A program made the translations under genes and the position numbers. A stretch of 64,000 nucleotides of DNA from positions 53,540 through 117,539 of the forward strand of contig WELA01003469.1 of NCBI GenBank assembly GCA_009602735.1, given 5' to 3'. This document shows, piece by piece, positions 23,167-34,691 of this stretch. The notes under the pieces were generated by a model. It was not told where the DNA came from. It did not search any database and saw only the letters and a list, made by a program, of their open reading frames with translations. Position 1 is the stretch's first letter; each line of letters starts with the position of its first letter. Source of the stretch: Mesotaenium endlicherianum. Taxonomy: Eukaryota; Streptophyta; Zygnematophyceae; Zygnematales; Mesotaeniaceae.

Positions 23167-23202
23167 TGTTGTCGAGGCGACAACAACTTAAGTTGGAGGG
23201 AT
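23167..23202 (+). promoter_or_regulatory. E2 hairpin and 3' polypurine tract
   Basis: Perfect 8-bp stem TGTTGTCG/CGACAACA with loop agg (23167-23185), then TTAAGTTGGAGGGAT ending right before the LTR. The hairpin and tract are kept in E3 (about 36450-36490) and, less exactly, in E1 (about 24460-24494). Confidence 0.75.
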
Positions 23203-24002
23203 TGTAATGAATCAGTATATTAGTAGATATAATATTCAGTTAAATATAATAGTTAATTTAGTTCAGCCTGCTGGACTTTAGTTAGTAGTCAGTTTGCTGA
23301 ACTTTAGTTATTAGCCAGTCTGCTGGACTTTACCTAATTAGTCAGACTGCTGGACTTTACATAATTAGTCAGTCTGCTGGACTTTACATAATTATCAGTT
23401 TAATGACTCAGCCGGAAGCAGCAGGCTGAAGTCCATATAAGTCAGCTTGCTGACCCATTCTTTGACAGCCAGCTGACTTCCGTACTCGGTAGCAGCGAAC
23501 TGCCTTGATATGCATCTAAGTGCGATATGCTAGATGAATGGCCAGATGACATCCCTATGATGGATGGCTATTCGGGATGATGGGAGATGGCGGTGGATTT
23601 GGTTAACCGAGGTCCTACCAACGTGGTTAACTCCCGGGTAGGCGGTGCCATCGCACTGACCGTTGAACAGTAAACTCATTCCATGTACATATGCTAGGCA
23701 TTGCTCTCGAGTTCGGCATTCGGAAACGAGGCCAACTCTCTTGTACAGCTTACTGAGAGAGATCTGAATCCAAGGCGAGAAGCCATTGATACGCACTGTC
23801 TTCTAACCTTGCTTATGTATGAGTTTACTGATTTGCATTATTGATGCTAGTTTACTCTCATTTGACTGACGAGTAGTATTCCCTGCTAGTGTATTGTCCT
23901 TTGCCGTTTAAACGAGTTAACGGAAATACCATAAAGATTACTTGCTGATATAAAGATCTTTATTAATTGTTAATCGCCTATTTGGTAAGTCGATTCATTT
24001 CA
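23203..24002 (+). repeat. E2 3' LTR
   Basis: 800 bp with five U3 repeats. It shares the unusual ATTCAGTTAAAT near its start with the 5' LTR but differs from it in many U3 positions (for example CAGCCGGAAGCAGC against CGGCCAAAAGCAGC). Confidence 0.93.
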
Positions 24003-24494
24003 ATATCACTTGGCTGGGGATTGCCAGGGGACAAAGCTCAGTTGCAGGCGCAGAGACCCAGTCAGTTAGGGTAGACAGAAGGGCTGCCAGAGAAATAGCC
24101 AGAGGCCTGCCAGCATCTCCCTTGCAGAGAGGACATTTGCCATTGGCTCATGTCATGCAATATCCTTTTGGAATGCCGGTATATGTACCTGTCAGTTTGA
24201 GGGATGCCCAGGAGAAGGCTGCTTTTCTTCAGTTTCAAACTGTGTAGGAGAAAACAGCCCAGTTACTACGTTCTCCCCTTGGTTCCCCCTACTCGGAGCC
24301 CCCAGGCTTCAGGAGACCCTAAGACAGAAGCAGGAGGTGTGGCTCTCAGTCTCGCTCCCCTAATTGTAGAGCCCCAGGAACATCTCCTTCATAAGAACAG
24401 TAGGCTGAGAGGAAGGAGACCAATACTCAGTTGGGAAAAAACATGTACCCAATGTTAGTGTTGTCGAGGCGAAAACTTGTTAAGTTGGAGGGAT
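24003..24494 (+). pseudogene. E1 ORF3, 3' part, and E1 polypurine tract
   Basis: Continues E1 ORF3 after the duplicated atatc. The reading resembles the C-terminus of E2 ORF3 (ARGLPASPLQRGHLPLAH, then GMPVYV) and then breaks. At the end come gttgtcgaggcgaaaac, a degraded form of the E2 hairpin, and TTAAGTTGGAGGGAT before the LTR. Confidence 0.75.
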
Positions 24495-24744
24495 TGTAAT
24501 GAATCAATATATTGGTAGATATAATATTCATTTAAATATAATAGTTAAATAAGTTCAAGCTGCTGAACTTAGTTAGTATTGAGCCTGCTGGACTTTGTAT
24601 AATTACCAGTTTAATGACTCAGCCGGGAGCAGCAGGCTAAAGTAAACTAGGTCAGCTTGCTGACACATTCTTTGCCAGCCAGCAGCTGCCTTTCGAACTC
24701 GGTAGCAGCGAACTGCCTAGATATGCATTCAAGTGTGGTGTGCT
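24495..24744 (+). repeat. E1 3' LTR, truncated
   Basis: First 250 bp of an E1-type LTR. After AGTGTGGTGTGCT the sequence leaves the LTR and enters E4 pol. The junction is a recombination or deletion breakpoint. Confidence 0.85.
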
Positions 24745-27558
24745 CACTACACGGATGTATTTAATATGCCTCCAGGACTACTCCCTAAGAGGGAAGTAGA
24801 TCATAGGATTGATTTATTACCTGGGAGTCAACCACCCTGGCAACGCACATATGGCTTGTCTTATGTGGAGAGCGAGGAGTTGGAAACACAGATTGCAGAG
24901 CTTGAGGAAAATGGTTATATTTCTCCCAGTAAATCACCTTACGGCGCACCCATCCTATTTGTTAAGGAAAAGGATGGCAGTATGCAAATGTGTGTGGATT
25001 ACAGAGCTCTGAACAGAATTACAGTAAAAAACAAGTATGCCTTACCCAGAATCGAGGACTTGCTTGATACCCTGTCTGGTGCTTAGGTGTTCAGTAAGAT
25101 AGATCTCAAGAGTGGCCATCATCACATCAGAATTGCTGAGGGGGATGAACACAAGACTGCCTTCCGCACACGTTATGGACACTATGAGTTCAACGTGATG
25201 CCATTTGGACTGACTAATGCTCCGCGACCTTCATGGGTGCTATGAATGACATTTTCAGACCTTATTGGATAAGTTTGTGCAAGTTTTCCCGGATGATATT
25301 TTAATTTTCTCTAAAGATGAAGCTCAGCACGCTGAACACTTGAACACAGTCATGGCCACTCTGAGAAGAAATCACTTATATGCTAAAATGAGCAAGTGTG
25401 ATTTCTTCAAAGAAAGTATTGAATTCTTAGGCCACGTCGCCAGTAAAGCAGGCATCAGTGTGGATCCTAAGAAAGTCCAGACCATAAGGGACTGGCCAGT
25501 ACCACAGTCTGTCTCTGAAGTTAGATCCTTCCTCGGGTTGGCTAACTACTATAGGAGATTTATTGAGAATTATTCCACAAAGGCCAGTAAACTGACTGAC
25601 CTTACGAAGAAAGACATAGGGTATGTGTGGGGGGAAGAGCAGCAGGCTGCCTTCCAGACCCTTAAAGATGCTCTTTGTTCTGCCCCGATGCTAGCCGCGT
25701 ATGACCCCAGCAAACCGGTGCAGAAGGTCACTGATGCCTCTGACTTTGCCATGGGTGCTATTTTGTGGCATCCTGCTGACAAAACCACAAAGGATGGTAA
25801 GGTATGGCAGGAGTGGCACCCTGTGTTGTATGAGTCTATGAAATTTAATCCAGCGGAGATTAATTACTCAGTGCATGATAAAGAGCTGCTAGCTATCATT
25901 CATGTGCTCAAACAGTGGAGAGCATACTTACATGGTAAAGCTTTTAAGGTGATTGTAGATCATCTAGCTCTGATTCACTTTCAGAAGAACTCCAAGCTGT
26001 CGAGGAGGGAGAACCGCTCGAGCCAGATTCTGGAGCAGGTTCAATTCCAGATCGACTACAAACCAGGGAAGTTAAATCCTGCTGATGCACTCTCTAGAAG
26101 ACCTGACTTGCAAGAACGGAACTTTGGTCAGCATGCTGTAGATAAAGTCCTATGTGCACTCACTTCACTAAAGGTGAAAAAGTCATTCTTTGAACAACTT
26201 AGAAAAGCCTACCTTTCTGACCCAACATTTGAGGCCAGCCCCACTACTGGTATTGAGTCAAGCACATGACAGTTTACTGGGTGGGCCTTTGGGGCAAGCC
26301 AAAACTGTTGGCAAACTGGCAAAACACTATCATTGGGAGCAATTACCCCGGGAGGTCTTGAAATACGTTGTCCTGTGACCAGTGTCAAAAGAATAAGTCT
26401 AGGCACACACCACCGGGAGGCCTCTTACAACCGCTGCCCATCCCAGCTAGCCGCTGGGATACAATATCCTGGGACTGGGTGGTCACACTGCCACGAACTG
26501 CCAATGGGCATGATTCGATATTGGTAGTCGTGGGTAAACTGACAAAAATGGTCATTTTCATCCCCACAATTGTCAAAGTAACTGCACTCGAAACAGCGAG
26601 ACGGTTCTACAACCATGTAGTATGCCAACATGGGCTACCCTCTAATATAATCTTAGACAGGGACTCGAAATTTACCTCTAAGTTCTGGAGGGCTTTAATG
26701 GGGTTAATGGAAGTCAAGCAGCTGCTCAGCACAGCAAACCACCCTCAGACTGATGGGCAGACTAACCGAGTCCTGCAAGAAGTACTGAAATCTTATATTA
26801 ACCAAAAACAAGATAATTGGGATGACGTGTTACCCCAAATCCAATTTGCGGTCAACAGTGCGGTGCACGCGTCAACGGGCAAGACTCCTTTTGAACTAAG
26901 CCTGGGTAGGATCCCTAAGTCTCCTTTGGATGTCTTAGGGGAGTCTTTAACTCACCCTCAAGGGACTGACAATCCGGTCTCCCTCCAGTTAACTCAGGAG
27001 TTTGCTGACACCCTGTCAGAAGTCCAACAAAACTTGCACAAAGCCCAAGAAAACCAACTAAAGTATGCTAATCAGCACCGTCGAGAACAAACCTTTTCTA
27101 AGGGCAATTTGGTCAAACTGCATTCTCAGCACCTGTACCTCCCTGGCGTGGTCAAGAAAAAGCTTGGTCCTGTTTGGGTCATTCCATATTCGGTGGTGCG
27201 CCGTGTCGGTCAGATCACTTACAAACTGAACATGTCAACAGAATACAAGGGTCACCCGGTCTTTAATGTTTCCTTCCTTGAACCCTACATCAAAGGGGAC
27301 ACACTGTTCACAGGTCGGTTACCTGTCCAACCGAAACCGATCCTCGCTGTCCGGGACGGTGACCCTGAGGAATTTGAGGTTGAGGAGATTTTAGACGCGC
27401 GCTCGGTCCGTCGATCGTCTAAATATGTCATGAAGTACCTCATTCGATGGAAGGGTTAGGATGCCTCTGGGGACATTTGGGAATTTAAGGACCATTTGAC
27501 CAATGCCAAAGGGGCGTTGAAACGGTTCCATCTTCGGGCGACTGGAGCCCCTCCATAA
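24745..27558 (+). pseudogene. E4 pol remnant (RT to chromodomain)
   Basis: Starts inside Pol just before [15 protein letters not shown] interrupts the reverse transcriptase at about 25084, a frameshift follows near 25222, and the active site reads FPDDILIF. RNase H and integrase fragments follow, with a deletion near 26255 and loss of the ERT residues in [11 protein letters not shown] stop in the chromodomain (WKG then TAG, 27458) precedes the usual end. Confidence 0.88.
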
Positions 27559-27952
27559 CTGTCAATTCAGTTGACACGGGAAGGTTCTAGGCGGACCTGT
27601 CTCCATTTAAGTTGGAGGGGAAAATATATGACAGTTAGTGTGCGAGAGCGAGAAAGGAACAGTTATGTAAACCCTAAGTGTCAGCATAGTGACAGATGGG
27701 ACAGCCTGGCCAACATAACGCACCTTGGGCAGAAGGAAAATGGGCCTCACACAGCAATACATCACTTAACGCACCTTCAAACACATTCATATGTTTATGT
27801 ATAGTGCACCGCAACTACGTCAACTCTTAGCAATCACTTGCTAAGGTAAACAGAGGCAAATCCACCATACTAATACGAACATACTTCCTGCCTGCAATTC
27901 CTATGACAAAGGTCGATATCCTACTAACTTGTGCCCTGGTTACATGTGCAGA

Positions 27953-28270
27953 ATGGCTTTCACCACACACAAGGAGGACAGAAAGCGCAAGGCAGAAGAA
28001 GCCAGGAGGACAATGGAGCAATACCTGAAGGAGCTGGCGGCGACGTCCCTCACCAAGAGAGAACAAGAAAGGGTCCGCAGACAACAAGAGGCGGCAGAAG
28101 AAGCACAGAGAAAGAAGGATCGAGAAGCGGAAAATCTCAGGAAAGCTGAGGAGGAGAGACAGAAGAAACAACAAGAAGAAGCGGCAGCGGCAGAGGAGGA
28201 GAGAAGGAAAAAGGCTGTAGCGGACAGGCAGAAGAGCTTGGCCACTTACGGGTATACTGTGGTGGGTGGC
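27953..28270 (+). pseudogene. E4 ORF3, 5' part
   Basis: ATG at 27953 in the same context as E2 (TGTGCAG before it). 106 codons of the charged coiled coil, open to TYGYTVVGG, where E3 is inserted. Continues at 37214. Confidence 0.85.
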
Positions 28271-28991
28271 TGTAATGAATCAGTATATTAGTAGATATAA
28301 TATTCATTTAGATGTAATAGTAAATTAAGTTCAACCTGCTGAACTTTAGTTAAATTATCAGTTTGCTGGACTTTATATTTAATAACAGTTTAATGACTCA
28401 GACGGATGCAGCAGGCTGAAGTCAACTTAAGTCAGCTTGCTGACACATTCTTTGACAGCGAGCTGACTTCCGTACTCGGTAGCAGCGAACTGCCTCATAT
28501 GCATTTAAGTGTGGTAGGCTAGATGAATGGCCAGATGACATCCCTATGATGGATGGCCATTCGGGATGATGGGAGATGGCGGTGGATTTGGTTAATCGAG
28601 GTCCTACCAACGTGGTTAACTCCCGGGTAGGCGGTGCCATCGCATTGACCGTTGAACAGTAAACTCATTCCATGTACATACGCTAGGCATTGCTCTCGAG
28701 TTCGGCATTCGGAAACGAGGCCAACTCTCTTGTACAGCTTACCGAGAGAGATCCGAATCCAAGGCGAGAAGCCATTGATACGCACTGTCTTCTAACCTTG
28801 CTTATGTATGAGTTTACTGATTTGCATTATTGATGCTAGTTTACTCGCATTTGACTTACGAGTATTATTCACTGCTAGTGTGTTGTCCTTTGCCGTTAAA
28901 CCGATTAACGAAAAATACCATGAAGATTACTTGCTGATATGAAGATCTTTATTAACTGTTAATCGCCTATTTGGTAAGTCGATTCATTTAA
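28271..28991 (+). repeat. E3 5' LTR
   Basis: 721 bp, TGTAATGAATC at the start; the end is GATTCATTTAA, the final TCA being changed to TAA. Two U3 repeats. Close match to the E3 3' LTR, both with ATTTAGATGTAATAG and CAGACGGATGCAGC. Confidence 0.92.
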
Positions 28992-28992
28992 G

Positions 28993-29004
28993 TGGTATCG
29001 GAGC
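28993..29004 (+). promoter_or_regulatory. E3 primer-binding site
   Basis: TGGTATCGGAGC, identical to E2. Confidence 0.85.
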
Positions 29005-29025
29005 AGTTATCACAGTCTTCTTTGT

Positions 29026-30503
29026 ATGGTAAGGACAAGGTCTCAAACTAGCAACTCCCGAGACATGGAGAACCATGATAACGAGAATGTCGAAAACCAG
29101 GCGGAAAGCCATGAAGCGGGAAACGTACCTGTTCTGAAGCAGTAGCAGATACTGCAGCTAGGGAGGCTGCAGATGAGGCAGCTGCCATTGCGGCAGTCGC
29201 ACCATAGCAAGCTGAGGAGGAGAGAGCCAGGCTAGAAGCTGAACAATTAGCAAAGGCCGCTGAAGATACAGAAAGGAGGGAAAGACAGCCAGCTGACGAG
29301 CGCACTGTCGAGGAACTTATGGCATCAAGGGCCAATATTCCGAAACCACCTCCTGCTGTACAACTCAATGTACCTCTAGGTCAAATACGTGACCGGCTGA
29401 ATGCGGCAGGAATTGCTGCTGCAGGAGCGAGAGGGATTGTTGAGGACACTACTCAGCGAGTGGATGCCAATGCTGCTGCTGCAATTTCTAATCTACCACC
29501 CTAGAGTGTAGACTTGGGAGCATTGTTCGTTCAAATGCAGTCGCAAATGGCGACCATGTATCAGTCCCAACAGGAGGACAAAAGAATCATAATGTCCCTA
29601 CTCCGGGACAGAGACCAACTGGGGTCTCACACCACTAGTGGTGGTGGCCGAGGGCCTAGTAAGCCCAAGCCAAAACCTCCCCAGGATTATGACCCTGAGG
29701 GAAACAGAAAATATTACCTGATCAAGTTTCTCGCGGATGTTGAGCAGTGGCTCGAGAACTACCCAGAACTGCAAGATTACGAGAAGGTCAGGCACACCGG
29801 TGCGCTACTGAAAGGCAGTGCCGCAGACTGGTGGCTTTACTGGAAGGAAGAGCGTAAGGCTCGGCAACTCGGTGACCCTACGTGGGTAGAGTTTGTCGAG
29901 AAGTTGCATGAGAAGTTTGATGTCATCAACCAGCAGGAGAAAGCTATCTATGCGATGATCTCCCTGACACTGAAGCAGACCACTTCAGTTGCTGAGTTTG
30001 CTCAAAAGTTCCAAGAGAACATGATGAAGCAGCCTGATTTGCCAGAACGGTATAGGATAGCATACTTCAGGTATGGCTTGAAATCCGAGGTCTCTGGTCA
30101 TTTTGCTGAGAAAAAGTATGAGAAACTGGCTGACTTGATCCAGGATGCTGACGCCTGGGATCAGCAGCAGTTCAATCACAAGCGCCAGAGTAATGCTTTG
30201 GTGTCTAAGATTGTCAAAAAGCCCCACGGTTCCTACAATGCAGTTGAAGGAGACCAGGCTGAGGATAATCAGGGTGATGAATACAAGTATGAGTACAATG
30301 CTATTCAGTCTAGAGGTAGAGGTGGTTCCTCTCGAGGCGGCTATGAAAGAGGTGGTGGTAAGACTAAGCCGAGACCAGCCTCAGCAAAATTCACTTGCTA
30401 CCATTGTCAGCAGTTGGGCCACTACAGAGAACAGTGTCCACTCAAGCACCTTCCGAAGGTCGAGAGAAAAGACCAGCCTTTAAAAGACAGCAACAGTCAG
30501 TAA
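29026..30503 (+). pseudogene. gag: E3 gag, broken in its 5' third
   Basis: ATG at 29026 as in E2. A one-base loss near 29123 and stops near 29206 and 29502 break the N-terminal part. From 29514 on the frame is open and nearly identical to E2, through capsid, RG-rich region and CCHC knuckle ([15 protein letters not shown]). Confidence 0.9.
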
Positions 30504-30520
30504 TCCAGTCTACTGACTGT
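30479..30520 (+). promoter_or_regulatory. E3 gag-pol -1 frameshift cassette
   Basis: TTTAAAA at 30479-30485 in the gag frame, spacer gacagca, stem ACAGTCAGT/ACTGACTGT at 30493-30501 and 30512-30520. Same as E2. Confidence 0.8.
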
Positions 30521-33500
30521 GAGGATGCTAGAGATAGTGAGTCGTCACTAGCTGCCCTCGTAGCAGGTATTATGGGTCCTGCAAAACTGAATTCACTATG
30601 CATGCCTGACAAACAGATAAAGGAGACCATCAGCAATATGGACGTCCAGAGAGTGCACACTCTGGATGCTCTTGTTCCACCTGATGTCCAACATTTCTTT
30701 GCTACGTCAGGAGAACAATGCGAAAGTCAGGAAAAGACAGTCCCCCCTATCCTACTGCATTGCATGATTGCAGGTAGGAAGGTGAGGGCATTTGTTGACG
30801 GAGGGGCGTCACATACTTTTATCCACAAGGACTTAGTTAAGCGGCTAAGGCTGCCTACTGTCACCCAAGGGAATAGAAAAATATTCCTTGGAGATGCCTC
30901 AAGTATCCCGGGAGGAGTTATAACCAAGCCTATTGAGGTCCAGTTAGGTTCTGGCATTGCAGTTCTAACTGAAACGCTTACATTTGAGGTACTCAACACT
31001 GGCTTTTATGATCTCGTGCTAGGCAGGTCCTGGCTTAATAGACATCAAGCTGAAGTGTGTTGGAGCAGAGGTACAGTTAAAGTGAGAGGAGCCAGTGATG
31101 GGCAGACTGACTTGGCACCCACCAGTGCTCTTCCTCTTGTCCTGTGTGGATGGCAAATGAAGGAAAAGAAGAGGCTTCCAGAAGGATGCAAGTTGCTGAA
31201 TGCAATGGAGTTTGTCAAAAGCTGGAACCAGAAGGAAGACCGAATGTTCTGTCTGCTGCTAAGAGAGGTACCTCCTCAACCTGGAGAAGTGGTTGAGAAA
31301 AAGGTAAGCCCTCCAGAGCACCCTACAGCTGCAAAAATTGTTGCTCAGTACACTGATGTATTTAATATGCCTCCAGGACTACCCTCTAAGAGGGAAATAG
31401 ATCATAGGATTGATTTATTACCTGGTAGTCAGCCACCCTGGCAACGCACATATGGCTTGTCTTATGTGAAGAGCGAGGAGTTGAAAACACAGATTGCAGA
31501 GCTTGAGGAAAACGGTTATATTTCTCCCAGTAAATCACTTTACGGCGCACCCATCCTATTTGTTAAGAAAAAGGATGGCAGTATGCGGATGTGTGTGGAT
31601 TACAGAGCCCTGAACAGAATTACAGTAAAGAACAAGTATGCTTTACCCAGAATCGAGGACTTGCTTGATACTCTGTCTGGTGCTAAGGTGTTCAGTAAGA
31701 TAGATCTCAAGAGTGGTTATCAGCAAATCAGAATTGCTGAGGGGGATGAACACAAGACTGCATTCCGTACATGTTATGGACACTATGAGTTCAACGTGAT
31801 GCCATTTGAACTGACTAATGCTCCTGCTACCTTCATGGGTGCTATGAATGACATTTTCAGACCTTATTTGGATAAGTTTGTGCAAGTCTTCCTGGTTGGT
31901 ATTTTAATGTTCTCTGAAGATGAATCGCAGCACACTGAACTCTTAAAGACTGTACTAGACACTCTGCGGAAAAATCACTTATATGCTAAAATGAGCAAGT
32001 GTGATTTCTTTAAGGAAAGTACTGAATTCATAGGCGACGTTGTCAGTAAAGAGGGCATCAGTGTGGATCCTAAGAAAGTCCAGACCATAAGGGACCGGCC
32101 AGTACCACAGTCTGTCTCTGAAGTTAGATCCTTCCTCGGGTTGGCTAACTACTATAGGAGATTTATTGAGAATTATTCCACAAAGGCCAGTAAACTGACT
32201 GACCTTACTAAGAAGGACATAGGGTATGTGTGGGGGGAAGAGCAGCAGGCTGCCTTCCAGACCCTTAAAGATGCCCTTTGTTCTACCCCAGTGCTAGCCG
32301 TGTATGACCCAAGCAAACCGGTGCAGGTGGTGACTGATGCCTCTGACTTTGCCATGGGTGCTATTTTGTTGCAGCCTGCTGACAAAACCACAAAGGATGG
32401 TAAGGTACGGCAGGAGTGGCATCCTGTGTTGTATGAGTCTATGAAATTTAATCCAGCGGAGATTAATTACTCAGTGCATGATAAAGAGCTGCTAGCTATC
32501 ATTCATGTACTCAAACAGTGGAGAGCATACTTACATGGTAAAGCTTTTAAGGTGATTGCAGATCATCTAGCTCTGACCCACTTTCAGAAGAAGTCCAAGC
32601 TGTCGAGGAGGGAGAACCGNCGGGAGAAGCGCTGGAGCCAGATGCTGGAGCAGTTCCAAGTCCAGATCGACTACAAACCAGGGAACTTGGATCCTGCTGA
32701 TGCACTTTCTAGAAGACCTGACTTGCAAGAAAGGAACTTTAGTCAGCATGCTGTAGACAAAGTCCTGTGTGCACTGACTTCACTAAAGGTGAAAAAGTCC
32801 TTCCTAGAACAACTTAGGAAAGCCTACCTTTCTGACCCAACATTTGAGCCCAGCCCCACTACTGGTGTGTGTCGTGCTACTGCACTCGGGTATAAGCTTA
32901 AGGGAGGGGTCTGGGTGACTGAAGCCACTTCAGGCAGGCTGAAGCTGGTCGTTCCTAATAACGTGGAAATAAGGTCCCTTTTATTGAGTCAAGCACATGA
33001 CAGTTTACTGGGTGGGCATTTGGGGCAGGCCAAAACTGTTGGCAAACTGGCAAAACATTATCATTGGGAGGGATTACCTCGGGAGGTCTTGAAATACGTA
33101 AAGTCCTGTGACCAGTGTCAAAAGAATAAGTCTAGGCACACACCACCGAGGGGCCTCTTACAACCGCTGCCCATCCCAACTGGCCGCTGGGAAACGATAT
33201 CGATGGATTGGGTGGTCACACTGCCACGAACTGCTAATAGGCATGATTCGATACTGGTAGTCGTGGATAAACTGACAAAAATGGTCATTTTTATCCCCAC
33301 AACTGTCAAAGTAACTGCACTCGAAACAGCGAGGCAGTTCTACAACCATGTAGTATGCCAACATGGGCTCCCTTCTAATATCATCTCAGACAGAGACTCA
33401 AAATTCACCTCTAATTTCTGGAGAGCTTTAATGGGGTTAATGGGAGTCAAACAGCTTCTCAGCACAGCCAACCACCCTCAGACTGCTGGGCAGACTGAAA

Positions 33501-34312
33501 GAACTAACCGAGTTTCGCAGGAGGTGCTGAGAGCCTATATTAACCAAAAACAAGATCATTGGGATGACCTGTTTCCTCAAATTCAGTTCGCGGTCAACAG
33601 TGCGGTGCACGCGCAACGGGCAAGACTCCTTTTGAACTCAGCCTCGGTAGAGTCCCTAAGTCTCCTTTAGATGTACTGGGGGCGTCTTTAACTGACCCTG
33701 AAGGGATTGACAACCCGGTCTCCCTCCAGTTAACTCAGGAGTTTGCTGACACCCTGTCAGAAGTCCAACAAAACCTGCACAAAGCCCAAGAAAACCAACT
33801 AAAATACGCTAATCAACACCGCCGGGCGCTGACATTTTCCAAGGGCGATTTAGTCAAACTGCATTCTCAGCACCTGTACCTCTCGGGCGTGGTCAAGAAA
33901 AAGCTTGGTCCTGTCTGGGTCGATCCATATTCGGTGGTACGTCGTGTCGGTGAGAATGCTTACAATCTGAATATGTCAACCGAAGACAAGGGTCACCCTG
34001 TCTTTAATGTCTCCTTCCTGGAACCATACATCAAAGGTGATACACTGTTCACAGGTCGGTTACCTGTCCAACCGGGACCGGTCCCCGCTGTCCGGGACGG
34101 CGATCCTCAAGAATATGAGGTCGATGAAATTTTAGACGCCCGCTCGGTCCGTCGATCGTCTAAATATGTCATGAAGTACCTCATTCGATGGAAAGGTTAC
34201 GATGCCTCTGGGGACACTTGGGAATTTAAAGACCATTTGACAAATGCCAAAGGGGCGTTGAAACGGTTCCACCTTCGGGCGGCTGGACACCTCCCTAACA
34301 GTCATTTCAGTT
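30485..34312 (+). pseudogene. pol: E3 pol, catalytically broken
   Basis: Open in the -1 frame from the slip to 33670. Protease is intact ([12 protein letters not shown]). In the reverse transcriptase the catalytic FLDDILIF has become FLVGILMF, so both Asp residues are lost. RNase H holds an N at 32620 with a 12-nt duplication. A one-base deletion near 33612 shifts the frame in integrase and gives a stop at 33670; the remaining integrase C-terminus and chromodomain are open in another frame (about 33889-34314). E3 cannot make its own active enzyme. Confidence 0.9.
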
Positions 34313-34691
34313 GACACGGGAAGGTGACAGGAGGTCCCGTCTCCATTTAAGTCGGAGGGGAAAATATATGACAGTTAGTGTGCGAGAGTGCGAAAGGGAC
34401 GGTTATGTGAATCCTACGTGTCAGCATAGTGACATAGGGGACAGCCTGGCCCACATAAAGCACCTTTGGCTGAACGAAAAAGGGCCTCGCACAGCAATAC
34501 ATCACTTAACCCACCTGAAAACACATTCATACGTTTATGTCTGGCGCACCGCAACTACGTCAACTCCTAGCAATCACCCTGTAAGGTAAACAGGAACGAA
34601 TATACCATAGTAACATGAACTTACTCTCTCCTGCAACTCCTATGACAAAGGTCAATATCCTACTAACTTGTGCCCTGGTCACATGTGCAGA

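Larger units (their letters stand above)
15051..24002 (+). mobile_element. E2: complete Ty3/gypsy chromovirus element with third ORF
   Basis: 8952 bp with both LTRs, primer-binding site, intact gag, intact pol in the -1 frame, intact ORF3, a hairpin and a polypurine tract. Perfect 5-bp target duplication atatc (15046-15050 and 24003-24007). The insertion splits ORF3 of E1. All three genes are open, so the element could be autonomous; expression is not known. The C-terminal chromodomain after integrase places it with the chromoviruses. Confidence 0.95.
9270..24744 (+). mobile_element. E1: old Ty3/gypsy chromovirus element, deleted and nested
   Basis: Parts in order: 5' LTR (9270-9986), primer-binding site, gag broken by a solo LTR (11073-11792), pol with a large internal deletion near 12450, ORF3 (13777-15050), the complete element E2 inserted at 15051-24002, the rest of ORF3 (24003 on), polypurine tract and a 3' LTR cut off at 24744. 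The two E1 LTRs resemble each other more than the LTRs of E2-E4 (both read TATTGGTAGATATAATATTC and have GTATTGAGCCTGCTGGAC). The sequence 5' of the element is agcga; the right duplication cannot be tested because the 3' LTR end is lost. Confidence 0.85.
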
